From Armillaria gallica (lineage: Eukaryota; Basidiomycota; Agaricomycetes; Agaricales; Physalacriaceae), in the NCBI GenBank assembly GCA_037576215.1, contig JBANDB010000019.1:69501-133500 (forward strand): DNA of 64,000 nucleotides. The letters run 5' to 3'. Below the pieces are notes generated by a model, which was not told the origin of the DNA, did not search any database, and saw only the letters and a list, made by a program, of their open reading frames with translations. Positions 38,701 to 48,716 of the stretch are shown here, piece by piece (the stretch's first letter is position 1; each line of letters begins with the position of its first letter). Both the position numbers and the translations under genes were made by a program.

Positions 38701-40167
38701 CTAGTTTTCTGGCTCTGTCGGAGCTGGATCCTCAGAGGCAGGAGCAGGTTCTTCAACTTCTGCTGCATGGCCTTTAGCAGAGGCTGCAGCCTTGCATTTG
38801 TTACAGTCCTCAGTCTTGTGCTTGCTTCCACAGAACATACAGAGGTTGTTCTTGCAGTGGCAGTCCTTTTCTTCTTGAGTAAGATGGCTATCTTTGCCTA
38901 GCTTATCAGCATAGGGCTTGGGGTTGGAAGCAGATCCCAAGGAGTTGGAAGACTTTGGAGCTGATCTGGAAGTCAAAGAACTGGCATTGGAATTGGAACC
39001 CTTGGATTTAGGGTTGCTGGAGTATGAACCAGAGGACTGGTTTTCCCGGTTTTCATGGGATATCTCAGATCTCTGAGTCCAATAGTGCGCGTCGAGCTCT
39101 TGGGCTAGGAAACGCATGTCATGGAGATTGTTAGGTTTCCCATGGTGAGCCATATCATCCTTAATATGTGTACAAAGTCCACGGTAAAAAGCATGGTGGA
39201 GGGAATTGTTGCCATAACTGACTTGGGATGCGTATTGGTTGAACTGAACCATATACTTCATGATTCAGTCTCTGTTGTACATCCGGAGATGTTCCAATGC
39301 ATCCTTGGCATCTCCAATGGCATTGAAGGGGCCAAAATTCATTTAGAGTTCATCAAGGAAGGCGATGTAAGAGTATTGCCATGCCAGCGGGTTCTGTGGA
39401 TTGGGATGGAGGATGTCTGGTTCAAACCAGTCAAGAGAAGTGCTGGAAAGGAAGGAGATGGCATAGTTGACTTTACTGGCATCTGCCACAAAAGCAGTGG
39501 GTCTGTCATTAAAGTTCAACTGAAGGGAGACAATAAAAGCCTTAAGCTTCCACAGGTCGAAGCCGTCAAATGTATCAGGTTCTTTGATCTTGGTATGGAT
39601 GTTGTTGGGTCAAGGATTGTTTAGTGAAGTGGAAACCCCACGCAACAGGTTCATGAATTCTTGTAAGAATTCTTGCTCATTGGGAATATTGTTGTCGGGT
39701 CCACCTGGTCCTCCTGGTCTATTGGGGCTACCTGGGGAGTCGGATCCATTGTCACCCTGGTTGTGTCAATTTGAAGGATGAGTAGGGGTATCAGTTTCAC
39801 CTCTGGAATCATTGGATCCCACAGCATCCATTTGTTCCCCATTGGAGGTGGGTTGAGGTGCTGGGATGTGTGGATCTGGATTTTCTCGGTATCCATTGAA
39901 TATGCCTGTTCTTCGGTGCTGTAGAAGGTTGTCAGGTGGCAGAGTACTGAAAGGGTTAGGACAACTGTAGTTGTCGGATTGACGAGCAGTGAAACTGGAG
40001 TGGCTGTAGGTTTCTCTACAGGATGGTTGTCCTCCGACAGAGGCCAATCTGAAAAGTTCTGGATTTTCCTTGGATGTGGATGCTGCTATGTCTTCTATGG
40101 AAAAGATTGGTGTTTTTTGTTTTGGGCCTTTACCTGTTTCTGAAGGGAAAGTGTATATGGTTGTCAT
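38701..40167 (-). pseudogene. Gypsy gag, decayed
   Basis: ATG at 40167 opens a Ser/Pro-rich N-terminus (residues 1-133), then a capsid-like region (IKEPDTFDGFDLWKLKAF, YAISFLSSTSLDWFEP) and, near the C-terminus, a cysteine/histidine cluster CHCKNNLCMFCGSKHKTEDC that contains C-x2-C-x3-H-x4-C, one residue short of a standard zinc knuckle. Length about 489 codons, normal for fungal gypsy Gag. Three in-frame TGAs (39766, about 39624 and about 39262) each stand where CGA Arg reads naturally (SN*HN, NP*PNN, RD*IMKY). Gag packages the element RNA. The TAG at 38701 is followed by pol in another frame, so expression needed a frameshift or reinitiation. Confidence 0.9.
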
Positions 40168-40211
40168 GATTTAGAGAAAAATTTGACTCAAGGGGTTGAG
40201 TTCGAATATAC

Positions 40212-40720
40212 TGTTAGAGATGTGCCAAATAGACAAAGATAACTAACTCGCACAAGTGGAGGTCTGTGGAGTGCATGGGCTTTGGCAAAGCTATTAGCAA
40301 TGTCACTCTTGAGCCGAAGCTGTAAGATTGGATTGCAGAGCAGAGTCCATGGAGAGCAAAGGTTTGGATAGAGCAAAGATAATCCAATGGAGCAGATGGC
40401 CATGGACTTGGAGAGCGATAGATTAGACTTGGAGTCAGAGATAGATTTGGCTAAACCAAGTTGATATTTGAACTGAGTATCTACAAGTAGGTAATCTGAG
40501 TCGGAGTCTGATGGAATCCGACAGAGGTCTGTTCACTACTGAATTCAGTTTCTAGATTTAATATATGAAGTAGTAAATGAAATGGAAATGAAATGTCAAA
40601 ATGGAGTAAGATAAATGGGAAGCGGCCAGAGTCTGCGGAGGTCCAATGTTGTGACTATCTAAGATGGAGTTCAATGCTTGAAGTCAGTGTGAAGCAGAGG
40701 TCTGTGGCATGCATGTAACA
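40212..40720 (-). repeat. Gypsy 5' LTR
   Basis: 509 bases, TGTTAGAG...GCATGTAACA on the plus strand; pairs with 32717-33244. It would carry the promoter for the minus-strand gag-pol transcript. The following target-site copy AATAC is at 40721-40725. Confidence 0.93.
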
Positions 40721-40725
40721 AATAC

Positions 40726-42179
40726 ACAGTTTACCCCAGCATATTCTTAATTGCATGTTGACTCTTGAACTCACCAGAGTTATTCCATGGTTTTTAACTG
40801 TGAAGAGTTCTTTGTTACTCGCTCTTCGCTCTTAACACTATTGGTACATGCTCATATTATGCCAATATGTGATCACTGCACTATAGCTCACCCCTGTCAT
40901 ATTTTATAGGCCATCATCATTTCACTTTCACACCATTGGAGTTTTTACAGTTTCTTTTTCACCATTGTTATCATTGCCCACTTGGGTAGTCTCAGAGCAG
41001 ACTTAGGATCAGTTTCAGCCAGTTTTTGTATAGTATCAGTCCCTCGAGTGGACTTGACATAGGATAGGATCATTTCAGTACAAGACCAGTTTTGACATTG
41101 ACTCAGCACCATTGCACTGTATAGGACCAGTATCATTGCCAGTTTTTGTAGTTCCACATTTTCTCTCACCACACACAGTCTCCACTCTGTTTTCTCATTG
41201 CCTTGCTCACTCATAGACTATTGACAACTGTTTAGTCTATTCTCCATCGTTCACCCCACTCAGATTACCCTCTAGCAATGTTTTCTAGTCTTGTCTCGCA
41301 TTTTCTCAAATGAATTTGTGATATTCACATCATACCCACTTCCGTTCCCTCTCATTTCGAGACATCCCTACAGGCTTAAAGCCATAGCATCTACTACTCA
41401 ACTACCAAGCAGTACTACTTTGCAGACTTAAAGTCACAGCATATACTTGCATATAGAGGAATTGATTTACTGCACGGAGGTGCCCTGAACCCACTCACAC
41501 ACATGACCACCTTGATTGCCATGCTACTACATCAAATACCCAATCTCATTCAGAGTCGGTGTTGCTCTTGCCACAGAAGTCTAGGCTTATCAACAACATT
41601 TGTCACCTTCTTTCTCTTATCTGAGATCTCCCATGTGTCAATGTTCATGCAATTAAGGAAGTACCTGTTGCAAATTAAAATGATCTAGTTGGACCACCCA
41701 TGTGTTGATTTTTTGTTCATTAAAATTGTTCTGACTTAGGAGTTTCTTAACAGGACAACTCAAGAGAGAACTCAAATCAAGGGTGTATATGTGGTAAGGC
41801 TGGTTCTACCAGTGATGAACAGTCTGATCTGAGAATGAGGCAGCATTACTTTATTCTCATATAGCTTGTTCTACTGGAAAAAATTAATAACTGCAGCAGC
41901 AGAAAAGTTCAGGATAGCTCTGGCCAGGAAAACTCATGGACCAGGAACCGGATGTGACTGGTGCGAGTGTGGCACCAATCTGACAAGTAAAAGGGGGTTG
42001 TTTCTGGTCTCAAAGCCATTCTTTGGGGCTGCAACCTGTTGAAGCATACTTTGATGGATGTTGATGATAAAAAGAGTGTTCTTCTCATCATCACTCCTGT
42101 TGGCTAAAGTTACTAAATTTGAGTTGGTGTAAAGAAGTTGTGTTGTACTCATGAGGTTGGATGATGAACAGCTATGTTG
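40726..42179. other. No gene recognised
   Basis: AT-rich sequence without a recognisable frame. It continues the DNA that was split by the gypsy element. A few short sub-repeats (for example 'ttaaagtcacagcat' against 'ttaaagccatagcat' near 41380-41440) are present but too short to interpret. Confidence 0.4.
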
Positions 42180-43851
42180 ATGTCCATAGCAAGAGGTAAC
42201 AATTATCCTTTAGATCCAGTATGAGTCTATTGCAACCAGGACCTTCACAACCAAGATAACCCAATTCCTCAGCAACCACTATTAATCCACTAATGCATAC
42301 TGGTATGGAGATGGGTTATGTTCACTCTCCTATAGCAAGAATCCTTGAAGAATACTGCATCAAAAGGAATGAAAATGACCATTCTATTCATTATAGAGTA
42401 CAGTACTATAGCAGCTTCAATCTCACCTCAGATGACATCCTAGACCTGGGGTTTGACTGATTTGTGGATAGGCAGCATTACTCCTACAACCTCCTCTAGT
42501 CGAAGCAGTAATCTCCACCATCATGGGTCTTCAATCAGCTCTCCTCTCTGCAGCATTACTTTCAGCAGAGAGGGAGGTGATCTTCCAAGTAGATCTTAAA
42601 CAAATGTTCATGAATGTACTATATGGTACAAACAACGTTCACCTACTTTACACCACTTGGACAGGATTAAGGAAGTGTTTAGAATGCAGTGACCAATTCC
42701 TGTTCAAATACTTGAATCAGCATCGACTTGGTCAACAACCTCAATCACCTACCTTGACAGATGCTGGATTATATGATCAACTAGAAGACATAAGAAATCC
42801 AGCAGACAGGATAAGACAATCACTCAAGACTATCTGTGAAGTGTATGTCTAACTTTAATGCTTCAAGTCCTTGATTAATCTAGTGAGTGTCATTGAGGTG
42901 GCAAGGGTAAGATGTTGTCCAAGATGTCTTTGGTGTAAGAATGATTGTTCAAGAGTATTCCTCTACATAATATGAGAAAGTATGAATCTAGTACTGAATG
43001 GAGTGAGAGACAAGGATAGACTAATTCAGTTTCTAAATTCTGTGTCATGCTTCCTCTGGCCTGACTCAGGTCCAATGTTTAAAGATTCACACTTCAGAGT
43101 TTAGGAGAGAGAAAAGTAAGTTCTATTCCGAAGTATCTGCCAATTTATACTAGGTAGACTGTGAGTTAAGAAAGGTCATTAAGAGTAATATCTAGCTAAA
43201 AAAAGATCCTTCAAGTCGTCATGACTAAGTATGAAGCATACTGACTAGGATAAGAAATTGTACTAAATTAGGATCATTACACTATCCCCTCCCATAGAAC
43301 AATTATAGAAGAACAAGAAGCTGAACTATTAGCTGAAGGTGAAGAGAGATGGGAGCAAATTATACCTCCGAATAAATCACTAAGATTAGACTTCAGCTCA
43401 TACCCAGAATGGCCAGTCCAACCTAAGAGTTATGAAGATAAAGAATCAATACTACAAAACACAGAGATGCTGGAACTTACCAACACAATCAATATTGTCA
43501 GAAGAACCCCGATGGCCATATCTATTCCTCCAATGCCAACTATCTTGATGAACATCCAAACTCCATTCAAGAGCCCATTGAGATCCTTCTTTGAATTCCA
43601 GTTGACAGTGAAACCAGTGTACTCCATATACAATTTTGGATCTAATATCAGCATGAGTTTCCCCCAACAAAGAATGATGATGAACCCAGTATTATCAATA
43701 CTAGAAGAAAGAGAATCAATGAAGGAAGAACATGAAGTGACTGACATTTTACAGAATGAAAAAGATATTCAGCATGATGGAGGAGATACAACAACAAGAT
43801 CCTATGAAGATAAAGGAAAGGGTTGCATGACACCCTGCATAGTTGTGTAGT
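42180..43851 (+). pseudogene. Unknown gene, possibly retroelement structural protein
   Basis: Coding-like but unrecognised. A Pro/Gln-rich start (about 42190-42290) leads, in a shifted frame, to MEMGYVHSPIARILEEYC (ATG 42303) and on to LDLGFD, a TGA at about 42457 that fits CGA decay, and then the 110-codon stretch 42523-42852 with VDLKQMFMNVLYGTNNVHLLY. That frame ends right after a GTATGT donor-like site (42844). A matching acceptor (CCCATAG) precedes an acidic region at about 43302-43851 (EGEERWEQI, YPEWPVQPKSYEDK) that is open for 183 codons and ends in TAG. The gap of roughly 450 bases is long for an intron here and may contain an insertion. The ORF ends at the edge of a 468-base dispersed repeat that could be an LTR, which is why a retroelement origin is suggested. 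Confidence 0.45.
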
Positions 43852-44310
43852 TCTTAAAGTTCCATAGCTGCTGACAGATCTCAACTCAGCATTAGTAAGA
43901 AAAGGACAAGAATACTCTATTGCATAGCAAATAGTTCACTTGTGTTGTGAATTAACAGGGCAAGGACAAATGTAGCTTACATACAAGTAATTCTCAAAGT
44001 AGTATAAAAGTAGCTAACTAAAAGTATGAAAGAAGGAAGGAGATGAACCACAGGGAGTTACTTGCCCATGAGTACACTACCTTATACACCTCCCAGATCC
44101 GATACACACACCTGAAGTTATTGCTTCTCTACTGTTCATTAGAGAAATAATACTTAGCAAATTTTCCCTTTGCTAATAAAAGTTAGCTATAACTTTGTGT
44201 GCTTACCTCTGCTCCAAAAACTTCGCTAGGAAACCTTTACTGGTTACCCTTGTGAAGCATTCTCAATATTTTAAGTTCACTTGCATAGCTGTGCACTTTG
44301 AAGAGCAATC
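43843..44310 (+). repeat. 468-base dispersed repeat, copy 1 (LTR-like)
   Basis: Matches the reverse complement of 55959-56426 over its whole length. Begins TTGTGTAGTTCTT and ends GAAGAGCAATC; internal landmarks are GACAGATCTCAACTCAGC, GTCCTTGCCCTG (complement) and TTTGCTAATAAAAGTTAGC. Equal length and sharp ends suggest solo LTRs of one retroelement family, but canonical TG...CA ends and target duplications are not clear. Confidence 0.7.
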
Positions 44311-44834
44311 ACTGCTGGGGCCAGTAGATTTTTAGTATGGGAAAAGGAGATCTGAAAATGTTGTGACTTTTCTGGACATTTTCATATGAGTAAAATGGAT
44401 TCTGTAAAATTAGAAGGAAAAGTAGCTCTTTTTGGTCATGTTTTAGGACAAATAGACGAACACCTTTTTAGGACATTTTCCAGATAGGAAGAGGGACAAT
44501 AAAAGAAATCTTTTCTCAGCTGTGTTGTACCTACAAATAGAAGTGCGTTTACAGCTTGCAAAAGAATAGCTTTTCACAACCAATTTTGAATCTGGAAAAA
44601 AGAAGGACTACAAAATTCATTGAAAAAGAAAACCTTTTTTATTATATTGTCCTTACATAAAAATCAGAAATTTGCAGGTAAGAAAAAGGTAATGTAAAAG
44701 AAGTCATTTTCATTTAGGTTTACAAGTGGTAAAAGACATTGTGCACTGAGGGACTCTGCGAGTCTTGAGAGGGACACAGTGATACCCTCAGCCAATAAGG
44801 GTCTCAGTGTGTGCCAATTAATGGCCAGGTACAC

Positions 44835-44985
44835 CATGATGACATTACCAACATGCTTACCTCTCTCTATGATCATCTCCCAGCAGGACACTTGGTGTGT
44901 CCTGGTGTTTAGTCCCAGCTTGGTGCTGTGGCTGTTCCTTGCTCTCCTCACTGTCATCCTTGCTCTCGTTTATCCATCAATGCAG
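44835..44985 (+). repeat. Dispersed repeat R1, fragment
   Basis: A 150-base fragment of the family described at 45647-46712. It keeps 'catctcccag..ggacac', 'tgtcct', 'cagtcccagct..gtgctg' and 'tgctctcctcac'. It lacks the 40-odd-base internal duplication found in the 45647, 51671 and 59254 copies, as does the 62096-63735 copy. Confidence 0.65.
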
Positions 44986-45646
44986 AACACCCTTGTACCA
45001 CCAAGAAAGCACGCTATTGATAATGAGTTGCCAGTATTGCTCACTTTTCTTGCTTTGGAATTCTGCTAATGAATATTAACTACAGATTATACTATTATAC
45101 AGAGGCAATTGCTTACCTTTTTCTGTGTAGTCGCACCCTAGTTTTGGTCTGGATGGATATGGGGTTTGCTTATGGGTTTTGGAGAATGTTCAAGGTGCAT
45201 ATGTTATGCTGTCCAGTTTTCCTTACAAGCTAACATCTACAAATAGATTCATATTCCTCTACACCCATGGCTCACACGTTGCGATCTCAGCCAGGAATTT
45301 GCCTGCTGCTGCACACACCCAGAACAACATTGTCAAGTCATTTTAATCTTAAGCCATCTCTCTTCTTGTTCAATTGTCTTCACCTTTGCTAATATTGTTC
45401 TTCTAGCCAAATGCCAATATGTGCTGACATATCTACTAATTGAGAGTGTCGACTCTGGTCAGTATCTCCTCCACAACAACCTCCCTTACAGACACAGTAC
45501 CCTACGTGCCACTTGTCCCTCAACCAAGCACTGTTCAGGCTAGCAGCAGCTCATGCCCATTGATGACCCTTCTTGCACACCCACTTCCCACAGATACTTC
45601 ATTCCATGTCTGCAATACTCCTGGGCTTGGTTTGACATTTTCCACT

Positions 45647-46712
45647 GGCTCAAGCGAGACGCATAACAATGAGGATGACATTATGACCAGTCATCGTATC
45701 TTCTCCGCTTTTTTATACCTCCTCCCACCATCTCCCAGTGGGACACTCAGTGTGTCCTGTGTTCAGTCCCAGCTCAGTGCTGTGACTGTTCTCTCTCCTG
45801 CCTATAGGTCTCAGCTCAGTGCTGCATCTGTTTCTCGCTCTCCTCACCATGTTGTCCATCCAACATACATTGATGCTGAACACCCAATGCTGATATCAAG
45901 TTATTGTCACAGGTCCATCGAAATTTATCTATTGTATTATGATTGTATAGCTCATCGAGTCCACAGGCTGTAACACTCGGATGTGTATCCTCACACAATG
46001 GGGACCATCAGGAATTGGATTGAATATATTTGTGATACATACATATACTATGAAATCTACAGCAATATCAGGGTTGCCAAATGTGTACAATACAATTCTT
46101 TTTGATGGATGTCTAATTCAAGTTGAACAGCTTACACTGTCATGTGTTCTGAATCTCAGCTTCCAGGCTATCTTTCTATACATCGTTCACACCATGATGG
46201 GACCAATACATGTTTGCTGCCATCCTGTCCCCACAGCCTTTGACCTCAGCTCAGCTAGTGCAGGTGTATGAAACAGCAGGAGGTGAATAGAGACTCAGAT
46301 TATACACCATTCACCATTCTTCCGACCCCAGAGTCCTCAGCATCAGGTCCACTATGGTCCATAGATTTGAGATTGCCAGTTCCTCAATTTATCAATTTGC
46401 TGTCTCCACATACTGTCTTCTGCTGACCCATTGACTCACTTTGAGCCAGACCATTTCTTAGGGCATCTTCTGGATATCCTTGGATCTTGGCAATTTCCCA
46501 TCGAAAATAGCAGCAGGAGTGGCTGTTGGTATAGACATGTTGTGCCTGTAATGGCAGTGATTATTGCTATCTTCTTCCCACCATCGCTGTTCCTTTCGAA
46601 GCACTGGTGGTTCCTCCTCTCGTGTTCTACTGTGTTTTCTGCGAGTCACAATCCCATATGTTGTGGTGCTCAGTAATTCCTACCCTCTCCACTGTCAGAT
46701 TTGGTTGTCCTC
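45647..46712 (+). repeat. Dispersed repeat R1, copy A
   Basis: Non-coding repeat. The left half (45647-46060) is shared with 51671-52475 and 59254-60077. The part from about 45,990 to 46,270 and from 46,290 to 46,712 is shared with 62096-63735 on the other strand, and the last part also with 53848-54450. Compared with the 62 kb copy, this one lacks about 600 bases in the middle. It contains CAGCTCAGTGCTG twice, the borders of a short internal duplication. No frame is conserved between copies, so I treat it as a non-autonomous element of unknown class. Confidence 0.7.
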
Positions 46713-46929
46713 ATTCTGCATCCAAACCTCACACTCTTTGCCTATCTGAACATTGGAATGACTATAGACCCAACATGACCCGAATCCCACCTGTTACTAG
46801 TCAGTTGTCTTCTCCGTTTCTTTGTCCCATTCTTTGTGTACTGTGTTTGATCACTAAAACCACATATCTGTGCGGTCAATATGACGTCTCCACCTTTTGC
46901 TGTGATTACACAGTCCCCAATCCAGGGAC

Positions 46930-47127
46930 TGTTGAGGTTTCTACTGGGCCAGCACTTCCACATGCAGATGGTGCTCGTAAATATGTACATACAGTAGTTA
47001 CATGGCATTTTTGATTGTTTAATTTTATACTTTTACCATCATCTTGTGACCGTTCCATGCCTATCCAGCACCTGTTTAGCACCTGTCTCATGATCATTCA
47101 GTGCTCCTTAGCTTCTATACCTTAACA
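46930..47127 (+). repeat. 5' LTR of gag-only element
   Basis: 198 bases, TGTTGAGG...CCTTAACA. Same length as the 3' LTR at 48514-48711, no indels between them. Confidence 0.92.
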
Positions 47128-47144
47128 GGTTATGGGCCCCATGC
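47128..47144 (+). promoter_or_regulatory. Primer-binding site, initiator-Met tRNA (internal)
   Basis: GGTTATGGGCCC at the first base after the 5' LTR is complementary to the anticodon stem-loop region of initiator methionine tRNA (CCCATAACC), the half-tRNA priming mode known for Drosophila copia and related elements. The position immediately after the LTR supports the assignment. Confidence 0.8.
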
Positions 47145-47269
47145 TCCTCTGACCTAAATCCAATATATATCTGTGCTGCTATCTGTGTTCCACCCCCCAA
47201 ACTCTCTTTTCCATCCTTCTCACTCATTCATTCCATTTCCATTCATTCATTCCTATCCCTGCTCTCACC

Positions 47270-48425
47270 ATGGTTGCATCTGGTGTCCCTGCTATGCTCA
47301 ATCAAGTCCTCAAGCTTCGGGGGGCTTCCAACTACACTGAATGGAAGCAAGACATCAGAATGGCCTTCTATGCAAACAAGACCTTTGGTATCATTGATGG
47401 CTCCATTCCCAAGCCCTCTGAGAAAGCTGAAGCCACTCTTTGGACAGAGAAGGATCAGGAGGCACTTGGTATCATATATTCCTGCATCAACAAAGACTAC
47501 CACTACATCACTGATGGTGTCATGTCTGGCTGTGCTCTTTGGATTGCACTGGAGTCTGCATTCAAGCAGAGTCAGTTTGCTACTCATATCGAGTATGTGT
47601 CCCACCTCTTTGATGCTGTCCATGATCCCACCAAACCTGTCGATGTCTACATCCACACCATTGTTGATGCCGCTGCTGCTCTCAAGGCCATGAATCATGA
47701 AATCCCTGACTTCCTCATCTGAGACACCATCATCCGCAACCTTGATTCCTTCTTTGATGTTGCCCACACTGCTCTTTTCACATGGGCTACCAAACCATCG
47801 CTTGAAGACATCAAATTGTCTTTGATGGCAAGCAAGGTGACTGTCAAAAGTGGAGGAGTATCAAGCATTCAGGTGAAGCAGGAAGAGGGGGAGTCTGCCT
47901 TTGCTGCACGTTCTGCAAGGAACCAAGCGAGTGGTGGCAATGCTCATGGTGTTCAGTTCCAGGGGGAGTATGGCTCATCTGATCGGTCTGGTCATTCATC
48001 CTGACCATCCACTTCCTATGGCTTGTCTGGTGCAATTGATAGTTCTGGTTATTGGTGGTGTGACCCTTCACATGACAACCATTGCCATCGCTGTGGTCGA
48101 ACTGGTCACATTGCTGCCATGTGCATTGCAGACATGCCTCAGGAGATCAAGGATTGGGTTTTGGACTGTCCTGGGAAGGAGCATATGGAGTACTCCAATC
48201 ATGCCTATGATAGTCCACCGTACATCCATCCCAATCATCACAGCTCTTGCTCACATTCCAATTCCCAATCTCACTCATCGTCACCTCCAATGTGCACCTT
48301 CTACCTTTGACCCTTTCAGTTCACTGGATCACAAGGATGAGGTTTGTCATCAACTGTCCATCCCTGATGATGATTGATGGCCTGAAGATGCAGATTCATC
48401 CGACTATGAGGAGGATTCCAATTGA
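47270..48425 (+). pseudogene. Copia-like Gag with zinc knuckle, decayed
   Basis: The ATG at 47270 sits in a strong context (CACCATGG). The protein, about 385 residues, opens with KLRGASNYTEWKQDIRMAF, a typical Copia Gag start, and continues with SCINKDYHYI and WIALESAFKQ in the capsid-like domain. Near residue 280 is a CCHC zinc knuckle CHRCGRTGHIAAMC (about 48087-48130), which binds the RNA genome. The tail is Ser/His-rich, then acidic after a one-base frame change near 48285 (DADSSDYEEDSN), ending with TGA at 48423. Two in-frame TGAs, at 47720 and 48002, replace Arg CGA (LI*DTIIRN, SS*PSTSYG); one more lies in the shifted tail at 48375. No protease or polymerase follows. It was presumably packaged and copied by another element's enzymes. 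Confidence 0.88.
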
Positions 48426-48500
48426 AGGCCATGATTCTGGAAGAGGGGGAGTTATATTCTTGTATATTCTTTTTATTCTCATTTCTTATGTCCTCTGTGT

Positions 48501-48513
48501 CAGTGAGGGGGAA
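48501..48513 (+). promoter_or_regulatory. Polypurine tract of gag-only element
   Basis: AGTGAGGGGGAA abuts the 3' LTR start (TGTTGAGG at 48514), the right place and composition for plus-strand DNA priming. Confidence 0.85.
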
Positions 48514-48711
48514 TGTTGAGGTTTCTACTGGGCCAGCACTTCCACGTGCAGACGGTGCTCATAAATATGTACATATAATAGTTACGTGGCATTTTTGATT
48601 GTTTAATTTTATACTTTTACCATCATCTTGTGACCATTCCATGCCCATCCAGTGCCCATTTAGTGCCTGTCTCATGATCATTCAGTGCTCCTTAGCTTCT
48701 ATACCTTAACA
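48514..48711 (+). repeat. 3' LTR of gag-only element
   Basis: 198 bases. Differs from the 5' LTR at 14 sites, all transitions; 11 are explained by an ancestral CpG that became CA in one copy or TG in the other. Confidence 0.92.
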
Positions 48712-48716
48712 GAGAC

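Larger units (their letters stand above)
32717..40720 (-). mobile_element. Ty3/gypsy chromovirus-type LTR retrotransposon
   Basis: Complete structure of 8,004 bases: LTRs at 32717-33244 and 40212-40720, both TGTTA...TAACA, flanked by AAAAC and AATAC, a 5-base target duplication with one mismatch. Gag and Pol run on the minus strand in the order protease, reverse transcriptase, RNase H, integrase and C-terminal chromodomain. The chromodomain places it among chromoviruses, which target silent chromatin. Stops in every frame show it is dead. An extra gene of opposite strand sits between the end of pol and the 3' LTR (32717-33244). The sequence just inside the 5' LTR (40211 downward: GTATATTCGAACTCAACC) is not an obvious match to a tRNA 3' end, and no purine tract abuts the 3' LTR on the coding strand. 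Confidence 0.93.
46930..48711 (+). mobile_element. Gag-only LTR retrotransposon, Copia-type priming
   Basis: A compact 1,782-base element: two 198-base LTRs (46930-47127 and 48514-48711), a primer-binding site directly after the first, one Gag-like ORF, and a polypurine tract directly before the second. Flanks GGGAC and GAGAC form a 5-base target duplication with one transition. Nothing resembling protease, integrase or reverse transcriptase fits in the 1,386-base interior, and the gag ends about 90 bases before the 3' LTR, so this is not a deletion scar but a compact design. It resembles the TR-GAG class described in plants: mobilised in trans by a partner Copia element's Pol. The LTRs differ at 14 of 198 positions, all transitions. 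Confidence 0.88.

Noticed and set aside
43648..43884. Minus-strand frames opposite the unknown gene
   Set aside because: Shadow of the plus-strand frame, which has the more protein-like composition.
47220..47265. ATTC microsatellite before the gag start
   Set aside because: Only a few imperfect units in the leader; nothing to interpret.
46930..48711. Interpretation as a deleted autonomous Copia
   Set aside because: Primer site, gag and purine tract are all in place with only about 90 bases between gag's stop and the LTR; not excluded, but a compact design explains it better.
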